NCBI RefSeq assembly: GCF_011947265.1
Contig: NZ_JAATHD010000003.1
Coordinates: 124,001 to 188,000 of the forward strand
Direction: 5' to 3'
Origin: Paenibacillus sp. HB172176
GTDB taxonomy: Bacteria > Bacillota > Bacilli > Paenibacillales > Paenibacillaceae
Length of the DNA stretch: 64,000 nt
Below, piece by piece: positions 42,495 through 52,306 of this stretch. Each line of letters starts with the position of its first letter. The first letter of the stretch is position 1. A program made the translations under genes and the position numbers. Below the pieces are notes generated by a model. The model searched no databases, was not told the origin of the DNA, and was given only the letters and a program-made list of their open reading frames with translations.

Positions 42495-43952
42495 TTGGAC
42501 GTAGGCATGGCTTCAAAGCCCTCTAACATCGACGTCAGCAAGCTGAAGAGGGGCCCTATTGTTACCGCGCTGATTATTGGCGCATTTGTTGCTATTTTGA
42601 ATGAGACCTTATTGAACATTGCATTCCCCGATCTCATGATTGATTTCAACATCGAAGCGACAACCGTGCAATGGTTATCTACCGCATACATGCTTGTTGT
42701 CGGGATTCTGGTTCCTATAACGGCGTTATTGCAGCAATGGTTCACGACGAGACAGATGTTCATCGGCGCAATGGTCTTGTTCCTCGCGGGAACGATTATT
42801 TGCGGCGTGGCGCCCGTATTCGGCGTGATGCTGCTCGGACGCGTCATTCAAGCGCTTGGAACAGGGCTTATGCTGCCCGTTCTGATGAACACGATATTGA
42901 TTATTTTCCCGCCTGAGAATAGAGGCGCGGCGATGGGCATGATCGGACTTGTTATTATGTCCGCTCCGGCCATCGGCCCGACATTATCCGGTCTGATCGT
43001 CGATTCGCTTGACTGGAGATGGCTGTTCTATCTCATTATTCCGTTAGCGGCATTTTCGATTATTTTTGCCCTTATCTTCTTGAAGAATGTAACGGATCTG
43101 ACCAAGCCGAAGGTAAGCATTCTGTCGATCCTGTTGTCGTCAATCGGCTTTGGCGGCGTTGTGTACGGCTTCAGCCGCGCAGGCGAGCATTCCTGGTCCG
43201 ATCCGACCGTTATCTGGTGCATCGTTATCGGCGTTGTGACGTTGATTCTGTTCGTCATCTATCAGTTTATGCTGAAAGAGCCAATGCTTGATATGCGAAC
43301 CTTCAAATTCCCGATGTTCTCGCTTGTTACGGTTCTCATGCTGATCATGATGATGGCAATGTTCTCGACGATGATCATGCTTCCGCTCTTCCTGCAGAAT
43401 GCCTTGCTGATGACGGCACTATCAGCTGGTTTGGTCATGATGCCAGGCGGCATCTTGAACGGTCTTATGGCTCCGATATCCGGTAAGCTGTTCGACAAGT
43501 ATGGCCCAAGAGCGCTTATTATACCCGGCTTGATTCTTATGGTCATCTCGATTTTCTTGTTCTCGCAAGTGAAAAGCACATGGGGCGGCGGCTATGTTAT
43601 CTTCTTGCATGTGCTTATGATGCTGGGCATCTCCATGGTCATGATGCCGGCTCAGACGACAGGCTTGAATCAACTGCCTAAGCGTTATTATGCTCACGGT
43701 ACTGCGCTGATGAATACATTGACCCAGGTTGCGGGCGCAATCGGGACGGCGTTGTTCATCTCCATCATGTCCTCCGGCTCCAAGGATTATGTCGCTTCTA
43801 CCGGAGACACGAATCCGATTGAAGCGATGGTGGCCGGTCTGCATGACGCATTCTTCGTCGGCTTCATTCTCGCGATTATTGCCCTTGTTGTGAGCTTCTT
43901 CGTGAAACGCACAACCTCGCCTCAAGAAGACAAGCAGGAAGGCGCTGCTTAA
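42495..43952 (+). CDS. Major-facilitator drug exporter, DHA2 (EmrB/LmrB-like) family
   Basis: TTG start at 42495, 8 bases after AGGAGG; the nearest ATG (42507) is 20 bases away. The 485-residue protein has about 14 membrane helices. It has the DHA2 signature regions LNETLLNIAFPDLM, QWLSTAYMLVVGILVPITALL and GRVIQALGTGLMLPVLMNTI, with motif C-like GPTLSGLIVDSLDWRWLFYL. Such proteins expel toxic compounds by proton antiport. It stands alone between two terminators. The real substrate cannot be told. Confidence 0.9.
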   Translation: MDVGMASKPSNIDVSKLKRGPIVTALIIGAFVAILNETLLNIAFPDLMIDFNIEATTVQWLSTAYMLVVGILVPITALLQQWFTTRQMFIGAMVLFLAGTIICGVAPVFGVMLLGRVIQALGTGLMLPVLMNTILIIFPPENRGAAMGMIGLVIMSAPAIGPTLSGLIVDSLDWRWLFYLIIPLAAFSIIFALIFLKNVTDLTKPKVSILSILLSSIGFGGVVYGFSRAGEHSWSDPTVIWCIVIGVVTLILFVIYQFMLKEPMLDMRTFKFPMFSLVTVLMLIMMMAMFSTMIMLPLFLQNALLMTALSAGLVMMPGGILNGLMAPISGKLFDKYGPRALIIPGLILMVISIFLFSQVKSTWGGGYVIFLHVLMMLGISMVMMPAQTTGLNQLPKRYYAHGTALMNTLTQVAGAIGTALFISIMSSGSKDYVASTGDTNPIEAMVAGLHDAFFVGFILAIIALVVSFFVKRTTSPQEDKQEGAA

Positions 43953-43983
43953 TCTACTGTTTTGACTAGTGAGTCAGCCTATT

Positions 43984-44023
43984 AAGCCGCCCGGCCCCCG
44001 AAGAGGGAGGCCGGGCGGCTTTG
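43984..44023 (+). terminator. Intrinsic terminator after the exporter gene
   Basis: AAGCCGCCCGGCC pairs with GGCCGGGCGGCTT around a short purine-rich loop, followed by a short T tract. Confidence 0.8.
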
Positions 44024-44086
44024 TGGTGACACGCGTTCCGCCCCACCGCGCGCTGGGAGCTGCGCGCGGTGCAAAATGTTGAGGAA

Positions 44087-44275
44087 CTGTAACGGACATT
44101 TACGCCCTTTAGAAGCTCATTATCGATTATTCTGAATTTTAACGGACATTTGATCCGCTTAGCAGGGAAAATCTTTTGTTTGTGCGCTGGATTTAGTCGC
44201 TAAGGTGACTAAATGTCCGTTAGAAGAATGAAACATCAAAAAAAGCTATGTAAGAGGAAGAAATGTCCGTTACAG
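44087..44275. repeat. Four-unit intergenic element, subfamily 1 (copy 2)
   Basis: Direct units begin TAACGGACATTT at 44090 and 44140. Inverted units end AATGTCCGTTA at 44222 and 44272. Pitches are 50 and 50, and the span is 183 bp. The outer repeats extend to CTGTAACGG and CCGTTACAG, giving 189 bp. It sits in the 492-base gap between the exporter terminator and the zinc-ribbon gene. Confidence 0.88.
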
Positions 44276-44444
44276 CAGATTGTTGTTAAAAAACGGTCTG
44301 AGCTAGATTGTTTCTGTATAAAGCTTTTCTCTGTTCCCAAAAGTACTTTCCCTTATCAGAGACGAATAGATTATAATGGATAAGAGAATAACTCAAGATT
44401 TGACAGGATGCGACTTGTCCAATTCGGCTTTTGGAGGGGATAAC

Positions 44445-44789
44445 ATGAGCTTGTTCGACAAATTGAAGGATGGAGCTGCGAAGGCGGCCGACAAGGCGAA
44501 GGATTCTGTGGAGGTTGCGAAGCTGAGCACACAGATTTCCGGCAAGAAGAAGGAAATCGAGAAGATCTACCGCTTCATCGGAGAGTCGGTCTACAACGCA
44601 CGGAATGAGGGAACGCTTGATCAGACCAGCGAGCTGATTAACTTCCAGAGCAGGCTGATCGATGATCTGGATCAAGAAATCAAGCAGTTGGAAGCTCGGG
44701 TCAGAAGCATTAAGAATGAGAGAGAATGCATATGCGGCAAGACCATACCGGCAGATACGAAGTTTTGCCCGCATTGCGGGCAGTCCTAA
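44445..44789 (+). CDS. Small zinc-ribbon protein with helical N-terminus
   Basis: ATG at 44445 (MSLFDKLKDG), with GGAGGGG 6 bases upstream, preferred over 44376, which has no ribosome site. The 114-residue protein begins with an Ala/Lys-rich amphipathic helix and a predicted coiled coil (about residues 25-90). It ends in a zinc ribbon, C-x-C-G ... FCPHCG. There is no signal peptide or membrane helix. Proteins of this plan are common in Firmicutes and uncharacterised. A TATAAT at 44372 may be its promoter, though no good -35 box accompanies it. Confidence 0.8.
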   Translation: MSLFDKLKDGAAKAADKAKDSVEVAKLSTQISGKKKEIEKIYRFIGESVYNARNEGTLDQTSELINFQSRLIDDLDQEIKQLEARVRSIKNERECICGKTIPADTKFCPHCGQS

Positions 44790-44805
44790 GAGATAGCGAA
44801 GAAGA

Positions 44806-44858
44806 AGGGACGATGTCTGGCAGTCTACAAGCGACTGGCAAGGCATCGTCCCTATTTG
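44806..44858. terminator. Terminator between the convergent zinc-ribbon and LTA-synthase genes
   Basis: A long stem, AGGGACGATG paired with CATCGTCCCT plus an inner TCTGGCAGTC/GACTGGCA arm, separates two genes that end facing each other; it can serve both strands. Confidence 0.7.
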
Positions 44859-44872
44859 TGTAATACGCATCC

Positions 44873-46741
44873 TTATTTGTCAGGCAATTGATCGACATAG
44901 TTGTCGGACAGATTGAGAAGCTTGAGCGCGTTCTCGTATTGGGTCTCCGTTGTGGAGCTGCCGTTATGAATCTCTGTTTCAGAATTATCCAGCAGATTAT
45001 AGTCCGTGCCGTCGTCGTAAGCAATTCCCGGCACGTATAGGTTCTTGTCGTTAATGAACGATCCTGTCGGCAAGAAATGGCGCATTGGCAAGATGTTCGT
45101 ATCTTGATTCAGTAAATCCTCGCCGAAGTGGATTTGATTGTCCAGCGATATCCCGAGCAAGTTGGCGACTGTTGGCAGAATATCGATCTGTCCCCCTGTC
45201 TGTGTCATTACAGCAGGATAGGACACGCCTGGCACATGCAGAATATAAGGAATGTTGAACATATCGGTGTAGCCGTATTCGCGGCCCATAATGTCTTCCA
45301 TGAGGCCCTTCTCCTTATCGCTTAAGGAATAGAGCGGAAGACCTTGGTGATCTCCATAAAACATCACGATGCTGTCATCCCAGATGCCTTTGGCCTTCAG
45401 ATCGTCGATAAACTTGCCAACTGCATAATCTGTATAGTTCTGAGCAATAATATAACGACCGACAAGTGTGTCGTCAAAGCGTTCCGGCAGCTTAATCTGC
45501 TGCTTGTTCTCAGGCATCTCATAAGGATGATGCGAGCTCATGGAGATGACCTGCGCGTAGAAAGGCTGGTCCGCAGCATCCATTTCCTCCAGCTTGCCGA
45601 TTGTTTTGGCATACAATACTTCATCATCAGCGCCGAAGGCAATATGATCTTCGGCTGCGTCGCCATAAAATTCTTTGTCATAATACTTCTGGAAGCCGAT
45701 CGCGGAATACAATTCCTTCCGATTCCAGAACTCGACGCTGTTCGTATGGAAGGTTGCGGTCGAATATCCTTTTCCTTCAAGAAGCTTGGGCAAGCTTGGC
45801 AATGCCTTGTCGACATTCACGGCAGTTGCCGGTTGATGCTGCGGCACATACAAGGAAGTGTTCACCACGTATTCCGCATCTGAGGTTGTGCCGGCTCCCG
45901 CAGAAGTATAGAAGTTGTTGAAATAGAAATCTTCCTTGGCCAGCTTGTTCAGATTCGGCGTAATTTCCTGACCGTCAATATTCAAGCCGATAAAGAAATT
46001 TTGAATCGATTCGAGCTGGATGATAATGACGTTTTTGCCCGCCGCCGCATCCCAATACTGCGAAACCTGAGGCTCTTGAATACCCTTCAACTCATTAATG
46101 GAAGCTTGGGTAATGTCCTTCATGTCGACAAATTCGCGCTTCTGGCTGGAGTCTGCGAACAAGGTGTATAACTCGTAATTGAGAATGCCCATTTCCTCGG
46201 CTTTCTTGTTCTCATTCATGCTGGCATGATTCGGCAGCACGTTGAAGATGCTAATAAGAAGCGAAGCGACAAAGAAGGTTGCGATCAACCGCTTGTTCAC
46301 CTTCAGCATGCCGACTTCCTTCAGCTTCCTGATGGTTTTAGGTCTGAACATGACAACTGCGAATAATAAAATATCGATGAAAACGAGCAAATAGTACGGA
46401 TCGAGCAACGAGTAGGTGCTTTCTCCGACCTTTGTTACTTTATCCGCTTGGCTCAGCGCATGATAGGTTACGACGATGCCATAGTATTTGTAATACATAA
46501 GAGCAGAAAAGTAGATGGCCGTAACGAGCAAATTGACAGCCATATAATAGAGAAACTTGCGTTTGGTCGCGAACCATTCAATGAGACAGAAGATCAACCA
46601 GATGAATGGAATCTCGGTCAGCATGGTCATGATCGATGGACCGTCATCGAAGATGACAAACCAGGCAAGGGCTCCTTTTAATAGTAGAATGATAGAGAAC
46701 GTAATAAAAGGTCTATTACGCAAGCCTTGGTAGAGAGACAT
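44873..46741 (-). CDS. Lipoteichoic acid synthase-type membrane sulfatase (LtaS family)
   Basis: This 622-residue protein has five N-terminal membrane helices (to about residue 170) and an extracellular alkaline-phosphatase-superfamily domain. Catalytic landmarks are metal ligand E244 in IIIQLESIQNF, nucleophile T286 in AGTTSDAEY, histidines in SMSSHHPYEMPE and YGDHQGLP. LtaS transfers glycerol phosphate from phosphatidylglycerol to build or prime lipoteichoic acid. The threonine nucleophile means it does not need formylglycine modification, so it is not a substrate for the FGE at 57328. It is a single-gene unit with a good promoter upstream. Confidence 0.93.
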   Translation of the reverse strand: MSLYQGLRNRPFITFSIILLLKGALAWFVIFDDGPSIMTMLTEIPFIWLIFCLIEWFATKRKFLYYMAVNLLVTAIYFSALMYYKYYGIVVTYHALSQADKVTKVGESTYSLLDPYYLLVFIDILLFAVVMFRPKTIRKLKEVGMLKVNKRLIATFFVASLLISIFNVLPNHASMNENKKAEEMGILNYELYTLFADSSQKREFVDMKDITQASINELKGIQEPQVSQYWDAAAGKNVIIIQLESIQNFFIGLNIDGQEITPNLNKLAKEDFYFNNFYTSAGAGTTSDAEYVVNTSLYVPQHQPATAVNVDKALPSLPKLLEGKGYSTATFHTNSVEFWNRKELYSAIGFQKYYDKEFYGDAAEDHIAFGADDEVLYAKTIGKLEEMDAADQPFYAQVISMSSHHPYEMPENKQQIKLPERFDDTLVGRYIIAQNYTDYAVGKFIDDLKAKGIWDDSIVMFYGDHQGLPLYSLSDKEKGLMEDIMGREYGYTDMFNIPYILHVPGVSYPAVMTQTGGQIDILPTVANLLGISLDNQIHFGEDLLNQDTNILPMRHFLPTGSFINDKNLYVPGIAYDDGTDYNLLDNSETEIHNGSSTTETQYENALKLLNLSDNYVDQLPDK

Positions 46742-46855
46742 AGTATCGCCATCCTTTTTTCCACGAAACGAAATGAACTGCTACAAGTAACAGCCCATCT
46801 GTCTCGAATAATAGATCATATGGTGTGGTTGTTTGAATTAGAATCAGCATTATTT

Positions 46856-46884
46856 ATTATTAATCTTTTTTGAAGCAAAGTCAA
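46856..46884 (-). promoter_or_regulatory. Sigma-A-type promoter for the LTA-synthase gene
   Basis: On the minus strand, TTGACT (46884-46879), exactly 17 bases, then AATAAT (46861-46856): 5 of 6 at each box. It lies ~115 bases before the start codon. Confidence 0.6.
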
Positions 46885-46996
46885 AGGCAACTATTGCGTG
46901 AACGCTTAAATGCATCTAAAGTTGGATAAGTTCTCTTCCATTGTTAATTCCGATTCTATTCTATTCGATTCTGTTTCCCTATCCTTCCATTCCGAT

Positions 46997-47025
46997 TTGA
47001 CTACACATGCAATATGTTTCATTAT
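46997..47025 (+). promoter_or_regulatory. Possible sigma-A promoter for the ankyrin gene
   Basis: TTGACT at 46997-47002, a 17-base spacer and CATTAT (4 of 6) at 47020-47025, 84 bases before the ATG at 47109. The rest of the 367-base divergent gap shows nothing else. Confidence 0.4.
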
Positions 47026-47108
47026 AAGATTGTACGCGATGTTCAGAACAATTGCTGAATTAGAGATTCGTTTCTACTACTAATATATTGTTGCGGGGAG
47101 GTTCAGGA

Positions 47109-47882
47109 ATGAGTGTTATTCCTTGGGATTCAGAGCTGGGAGAGGAGGTTGTCAAAGCTATTCGAGGCGGCGATGTCTCAGTATTGAAGAAGCTTTTGAA
47201 TAGCCATCCTGATTTGGTTCATGCCAGAATTGTCGGTTCGGAGCAGGCTTGCGGAGGGGGAGCGAATTTGGTGACGCGCACGCTGATGCACATCGCTACG
47301 GATTGGCCCGGTCATCTTCCGAATGGAGCGGAGACGCTGCAGACACTGATTGATGCAGGTGCGGATGTGAATGCGAGATTCGTCGGTCCCCATACGGAAA
47401 CGCCCCTGCATTGGGCGGCTAGCAATGACGATGTCGCGGCGCTTGATGTGCTGCTCGATGCTGGCGCTGAGATTGAAGCGACAGGCGCTGTCATTGCAGG
47501 CGGCACGCCGCTGGATGATGCGGTGGCGTTCGGACAATGGAAGGCGGCGAGACGGCTTGTCGAACGAGGCGCCAAGACTAAGCTGTGGCATGCGGCCGCA
47601 TTAGGTCTGATGGACGAAATCAAGAGATACTTCTCCCTCGAGCCGCAGCCGGCGGCGGAAGAGATTACGGAGGCTTTCTGGCAGGCTTGTCACGGCAGTC
47701 AACTGGAGGCTTCGCAATATTTGCTTCAGAAGGGCGCAGAACTGAACTGGATTGGCTACGATGATCTGACCCCGCTTGATAACGCAAGGAGAAGCGGAGC
47801 TGATACGCTGTGCGATTGGCTTCTCGAGCAAGGCGCTCTTACGACTGAAGTTGCTCGAAGGTACAGAGGAATATCCTCTTAA
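47109..47882 (+). CDS. Ankyrin-repeat protein
   Basis: ATG at 47109 with GGGGAGG 7 bases upstream; a TTG at 47088 precedes the ribosome site. The 257-residue protein contains about five ankyrin repeats: VVKAIRGGDVSVLKKLLNSHP, LQTLIDAGADVNARF, TPLHWAASNDDVAALDVLLDAGAEIEA, TPLDDAVAFGQWKAARRLVERGA and a C-terminal TPLDNARRSGADTLCDWLLEQGA. Ankyrin repeats are protein-binding scaffolds. There is no signal peptide, so it should be cytoplasmic. The partner is unknown and neighbours give no hint. Confidence 0.85.
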   Translation: MSVIPWDSELGEEVVKAIRGGDVSVLKKLLNSHPDLVHARIVGSEQACGGGANLVTRTLMHIATDWPGHLPNGAETLQTLIDAGADVNARFVGPHTETPLHWAASNDDVAALDVLLDAGAEIEATGAVIAGGTPLDDAVAFGQWKAARRLVERGAKTKLWHAAALGLMDEIKRYFSLEPQPAAEEITEAFWQACHGSQLEASQYLLQKGAELNWIGYDDLTPLDNARRSGADTLCDWLLEQGALTTEVARRYRGISS

Positions 47883-48500
47883 TGCTCTTTTCCATTGCGG
47901 AACATATCCGCGCAGACATGCGCGCGACATACTAGGCGGCAGTACTTGATATGCAAGAATGTCTGCCTAATGCGGCGCTGTTTGCGACAATCGCCTTCTG
48001 TTTCCACTCTGCCTCACCAGCCTTAGCTTCCTCTGATGTTCTCTCTCTTTCCCCAAACCGGTATATATTCATGCAATCTTGTCAAACTCGGCTTCAATGT
48101 CCAGTGCATACTCTACTCGCTGTCTGGCGAGCTAAAAGCTCTTTTCTAATCGAACATGCTTTCTGGTGGAGCGCTGCAGTGCAGTCCGAGGCTGTTTCCT
48201 CTGCTCCAACGTTTATTTTCAGCACTGCAGCATTTTCTTGGTCGCCACAGCGGATAAGTTGAGACTCCAAAGGACTATTATACAGCAATTCGGCTTATTT
48301 ATAGTAAGCTTGTACGCTTTTTAGCGTATTGTTCAGTTTTTTTCGTGCTGAGGCTATGGCAAGATGTGGGGACGGAAGGAGGTGCGAAGCGGGTTAGAGC
48401 GACTGTAATTCGACAGGAAGTGGAGCTAGACAGAGAATCCAGGCTGGAAGCCAGGAACTGCCGTAAGCGAAAGCCAAATTCGAAAGCGAGGGAACGATTA
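47883..48500. other. 618-base gap; unusual purine-rich leader before the beta-helix gene
   Basis: No convincing gene. A small hairpin (TACGC...GCGTA near 48312) and a T-run at 48337-48343 precede a purine-rich stretch, ~48360-48500, with several GCGAAAGC-like words just before the start at 48501. I compared this leader with the GEMM, lysine, SAM, ydaO and cobalamin aptamer cores from memory and found no match. It could be an untranslated regulatory leader. Confidence 0.4.
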
Positions 48501-51500
48501 ATGAGACTAGGCTCAATCAGCAAGGGGAAGAAGAAGCTGAGAAGAAGAATGTTAAGTTTATTATGCGCGGCAACGATGATGCTTACCGCCATGCCGATGC
48601 CGTCCGCCTTTGCGGCGACAATTGATGTAACCGCTTACGGGGCGAACGGAACGGATACCGCAGACGATTCCGCCGCGATTCAGAACGCCATTAACGCGGC
48701 ATCGAGCGGAGATACGGTGCTGATTCCGGCAGGAACGTACTACATGTCCGTATTGGTGGACGGCAAATCCGGCGTGAAGATTGCAGGAGCCGACCGCGAC
48801 ACGACCATTATCAAGTTCACAACAACCTCGAATACGAACACGATGTTCTATTTGCATAATACGACGAATGCGGAAGTATCCTCCTTGACGCTCGACGCGG
48901 CCAATAATGCCAGCGCGCAGTCGGTCGTGTATTCGGATGGGGGCAGCAATAACAAGATGCGCAATCTGAGCGTGAAGGATCTCGTCGCTTCCTCTGGCTT
49001 CGGGCCGTTTGCCCTCTTCGGCAACGACACGGACAATCTCGAGATCTCCAATAATATCATTACGAATGTCGGCGTCAATTCCGACTGGGGCGGCGGCGTG
49101 CGCGTTGGCTGGGGATCGAATAATGTCCTTATTGAAAACAATGTTGTAGCGGATACCGGCCGCGGCGGCATCTTCGTTAACGACAACAGTCCCGGCGCGA
49201 TCGTGCGCGGCAATATGATTACAGGCACGGGCAAGAAGCTGGAAGGACTCGGCATCGAGCTTCATACGAATGTCGACAATTCTATCGTGGAGAACAACCA
49301 TGTCGACCACTGGATCAGCACCGTGCGCTCAGCCTATATCGCGGTCCGCAACAATGTCGTAACCGCAACTGACGGAACCGTGGGCAATATCGGGCTGGAG
49401 ATTATGGTCGATCATGGCGTGACGTCGAATAATCTCGTCGACGGCGGTCAGCAGGTCGGCATGCAGCAGTCGCCGGGCACCGGCTATCAGCTGTGGAATT
49501 ACAACACCGTCAAGAACATCGTCATGTGGGGCATGCAGCTGCAAGGAGCGGGCACTGGCGAGACGGAACAATATCAATATTTCTACAAAAATGTCTGGGA
49601 AGACGGTCCGAGCGATAATCCGGCCGCGGCCTACTCGGGCTATGGCGGCAACGCCGTTCGCATTCATGGCGATACGAAGAATATTACGTTCGACAGCAAT
49701 CAGATTCTGAATAACGGCAGAAAAGGCATCGAGATTACCTCTGCATCGGGCACAGATCGCATCAGCTTCATTAATAATACGATCACGGGCAATGCCGGAC
49801 CGTCGATTGATCAATATCCAACTTCGGCGGGGGATCTGGAATGGAGCAACAATACGGTAAGCGGCAATGGCTATGATACTCAGCTCACAAGCCGCGGCTT
49901 CAGCGATCCGAAGCCTGTGGCGAATTTCACGGCTCCGCTGACAGTGCAATTAGGGCAATCCGTAACCTTCACGAACACTTCAACAGACAACGGCACCATC
50001 GTTGAGAATCTATGGGATCTCGGCGAAGGACTTCCCGTCACAACGGAAAGTCCGACATACACGTATCAAAATCCAGGCACCTATCAAGTTATTCTCGGCG
50101 TCTGGGATAACGGCGGACGCGCCAGCGTCAAGGAGCAGACGATTACGGTTGTGGCTGGACCGCCGGATACGACGGCTCCATCGGCGCCGACCAACTTGGC
50201 TTCGCCGGCGAAGACGAACACGAGCATTACGCTGACCTGGAGCCCCTCCACGGATAATGTGGGAGTCGCAGGCTATGATGTGTATATGAACGGCTTCGTG
50301 GTCGGCAGCACAGTCGGCGCGAGCACGACCTCGTATTCGGCAGCGGGCTTGTCGCCGAATACGGCTTACAGCTTCTATGTGAAAGCGAAGGATACGACGG
50401 GCAACGCTTCAGCTGCAAGCAGCACGCTTAACGTTACGACGAACTCGACTCCGGTGCCGCAATGGGAGCCATGCGCCGGGGAAAATAATCTATGCAGCTT
50501 CACGGGCACCAAAGAGGTGCGATACGGGGCGAACAGCAGCTATATTATCGGCACGTATACCGATGGCGTCATGTGCTCGAACAACGGCTTCGGCAGCGAT
50601 CCGGCTCCGGGCTATTACAAAACCTGCGATGTGAACATGGCCTCCTCCGGGGGTGGCGGGGGAGACACGCAAGCTCCGACGGCTCCGACAGGCTTGACAT
50701 CGCCGTCGAAAACCTCGACGAGCGTCAATCTGTCCTGGACGGCATCGACGGATAATGTGGGCGTATCCGGCTATGACGTGTATAACGGTTCGACGCTGGC
50801 GGGCTCGACAACGGGCTCTACATCGTACAATGTAACAGGATTGTCGGCAAGCACGGCGTACAGCTTTACGGTGAAGGCGAAGGATGCGGCGGGCAACGTG
50901 TCCCCGTCGAGCTCCGCGCTCAGCGTGACGACGAACGCTCCTGCTGGCGACACGCAAGCGCCGACAGCTCCGACCGGCTTGACTTCGCCGTCGAAAACCT
51001 CGACGAGCGTCAATCTGTCCTGGACGGCATCGACGGATAATGTGGGCGTGACAGGTTATGAGGTGTATAACGGTTCGACTTTGGCAGGCACTACGACCGG
51101 AGCGACTTCGTATAACGTGACGGGGCTGTCGGCAAGCACGGCATATAGCTTTACGGTGAAGGCGAAGGATGCGGCGGGCAATAGCTCCGCAGCGAGCTCG
51201 GCGCTTAACGTGACGACGAACGCTTCCGGCGGCGGCGGGCAGACGCCGACGGGCACGATCGTCCGCGAGTACTGGACGAATATTAACGGCGCGACCGTAG
51301 CCAGCATTCCGCTGACAACGACGCCGACGGGCACCTCTGTATTGACGAGCTTCGCGGCGCCGTCGAACTGGGGCGATCATTACGGCACGCGGATTCGCGG
51401 CTATATCGTACCGACGGTAACGGGAACCTACCAATTCTCGATCGCCGGCGACAATAACTGTCAACTGTTCCTCAGCACGGACAATACGGCTGCGAACAAG

Positions 51501-51722
51501 GTTCAGATCGGAGAGGTGGTCGATTGGGTCAATGAGCAAAGCTGGACGCAGAACTCCACGCAAACCTCCGGCTCCATCACATTGACAGCCGGACAGCGCT
51601 ATTACGTAGAGGTGCTGCACAAGGAGGAAGCCGGCGGCGACCATGTCGCCGTTGCTTGGAAGACGCCTGGCAGCTCGAGCTTCGAGCTCATCGACGGGGC
51701 GTATCTGGCGCCGCTGGAATAG
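48501..51722 (+). CDS. Secreted beta-helix protein with PKD, Fn3, short Cys module and PA14 domains
   Basis: ATG at 48501 gives a proper signal peptide ([23 protein letters not shown] ... AFA); the frame is open upstream to 48345 but that would bury it. In the 1073-residue product, residues ~37-470 form a right-handed parallel beta-helix of the pectate-lyase-like superfamily ([36 protein letters not shown]). A PKD-type domain (~475-555) and a first Fn3 domain follow. A ~55-residue module with four cysteines comes next ([10 protein letters not shown] ... MCSNN ... KTCDVNM), then two near-identical Fn3 domains and a C-terminal PA14 domain (~915-1070). Beta-helix enzymes of this type act on polysaccharides such as pectin, but no catalytic residues can be assigned safely. 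The Fn3 pair is nearly identical at DNA level, a recent duplication. Confidence 0.87.
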   Translation: MRLGSISKGKKKLRRRMLSLLCAATMMLTAMPMPSAFAATIDVTAYGANGTDTADDSAAIQNAINAASSGDTVLIPAGTYYMSVLVDGKSGVKIAGADRDTTIIKFTTTSNTNTMFYLHNTTNAEVSSLTLDAANNASAQSVVYSDGGSNNKMRNLSVKDLVASSGFGPFALFGNDTDNLEISNNIITNVGVNSDWGGGVRVGWGSNNVLIENNVVADTGRGGIFVNDNSPGAIVRGNMITGTGKKLEGLGIELHTNVDNSIVENNHVDHWISTVRSAYIAVRNNVVTATDGTVGNIGLEIMVDHGVTSNNLVDGGQQVGMQQSPGTGYQLWNYNTVKNIVMWGMQLQGAGTGETEQYQYFYKNVWEDGPSDNPAAAYSGYGGNAVRIHGDTKNITFDSNQILNNGRKGIEITSASGTDRISFINNTITGNAGPSIDQYPTSAGDLEWSNNTVSGNGYDTQLTSRGFSDPKPVANFTAPLTVQLGQSVTFTNTSTDNGTIVENLWDLGEGLPVTTESPTYTYQNPGTYQVILGVWDNGGRASVKEQTITVVAGPPDTTAPSAPTNLASPAKTNTSITLTWSPSTDNVGVAGYDVYMNGFVVGSTVGASTTSYSAAGLSPNTAYSFYVKAKDTTGNASAASSTLNVTTNSTPVPQWEPCAGENNLCSFTGTKEVRYGANSSYIIGTYTDGVMCSNNGFGSDPAPGYYKTCDVNMASSGGGGGDTQAPTAPTGLTSPSKTSTSVNLSWTASTDNVGVSGYDVYNGSTLAGSTTGSTSYNVTGLSASTAYSFTVKAKDAAGNVSPSSSALSVTTNAPAGDTQAPTAPTGLTSPSKTSTSVNLSWTASTDNVGVTGYEVYNGSTLAGTTTGATSYNVTGLSASTAYSFTVKAKDAAGNSSAASSALNVTTNASGGGGQTPTGTIVREYWTNINGATVASIPLTTTPTGTSVLTSFAAPSNWGDHYGTRIRGYIVPTVTGTYQFSIAGDNNCQLFLSTDNTAANKVQIGEVVDWVNEQSWTQNSTQTSGSITLTAGQRYYVEVLHKEEAGGDHVAVAWKTPGSSSFELIDGAYLAPLE

Positions 51723-51747
51723 ATTGTCGTATAACGCAAGCCAGGAA

Positions 51748-51777
51748 GAGGGTCCGAAGAAAGCTTCGGACCCTCTA
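51748..51777 (+). terminator. Hairpin after the beta-helix gene, weak tail
   Basis: AGAGGGTCCGAAG pairs perfectly with CTTCGGACCCTCT around AAAG. There is no T-run after it, so termination may rely on other factors. Confidence 0.55.
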
Positions 51778-51931
51778 TGCCGCGGAATTGCTGCAGCACG
51801 AGGAGTCATTGACATTGGAAGCAGCCTTTGGCAGAAGGAGGGCGGCGGTCGAGACGGATTGGATGGAGCAACAGGTGTCAGTCGGTCGAGGTGGTTTGGG
51901 CGAAGCAACAGAAGCAAGTCTCTAGCTGAAC

Positions 51932-52108
51932 TGGAATTTCTCCAGTTTATTTCAAAGAATGCTAGGAATAAGAAGTTTATACTGGAATTTGTCCAGCTTA
52001 TTATGCGGAATTTCGTCTACTGCTGCCATCTGGCAGTAATAAGCTGGAGAAATTCCAATATATTCAGTGAACTGGGCTGGCGTGCGAAGATATACTGGAG
52101 AAATTCCA
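51932..52108. repeat. Four-unit intergenic element, subfamily 2 (copy 2)
   Basis: Direct units ACTGGAATTTCTCCAG begin (TGGAA) at 51932 and 51983. Inverted units end TTCCA at 52057 and 52108. Pitches are 51 and 51, and the span is 177 bp. The second and third units also share the extension GCTTATTA. It lies in the 584-base gap between convergent genes, along with a hairpin and a 12-bp tandem repeat. Confidence 0.88.
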
Positions 52109-52195
52109 TTACATACAGCCAACATCGCCAACCGCTTAAGAAAGGTCGCAACAACATCATCTTACAATGAAAATAACTATACAACCCTGCAACTC

Positions 52196-52241
52196 TAACA
52201 CCGCACCTAACACCGCACCTAACACCGCACCTAACACCGTC
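52196..52241. repeat. 12-bp tandem repeat, about 3.8 copies
   Basis: TAACACCGCACC begins at 52196, 52208 and 52220, with a partial copy at 52232. It lies between the four-unit element and the end of the convergent AraC gene. Confidence 0.9.
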
Positions 52242-52306
52242 TAACCCTGGAACAAACTCTGCAATGACCGCCGCAACTAACATCACAGTCTAAGACAAGC
52301 CTTGCC

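Noticed and set aside
47951..48262. 103-codon open frame in the gap before the beta-helix gene
   Set aside because: No ribosome site, atypical composition, no recognisable domain.
48360..48500. c-di-GMP (GEMM) or lysine riboswitch
   Set aside because: GAAGCC and GCGAAAGC words are suggestive, but the conserved aptamer cores are absent.
51643..52170. 175-codon open frame
   Set aside because: It starts inside the beta-helix gene in another frame and runs into the four-unit element; no support for translation.
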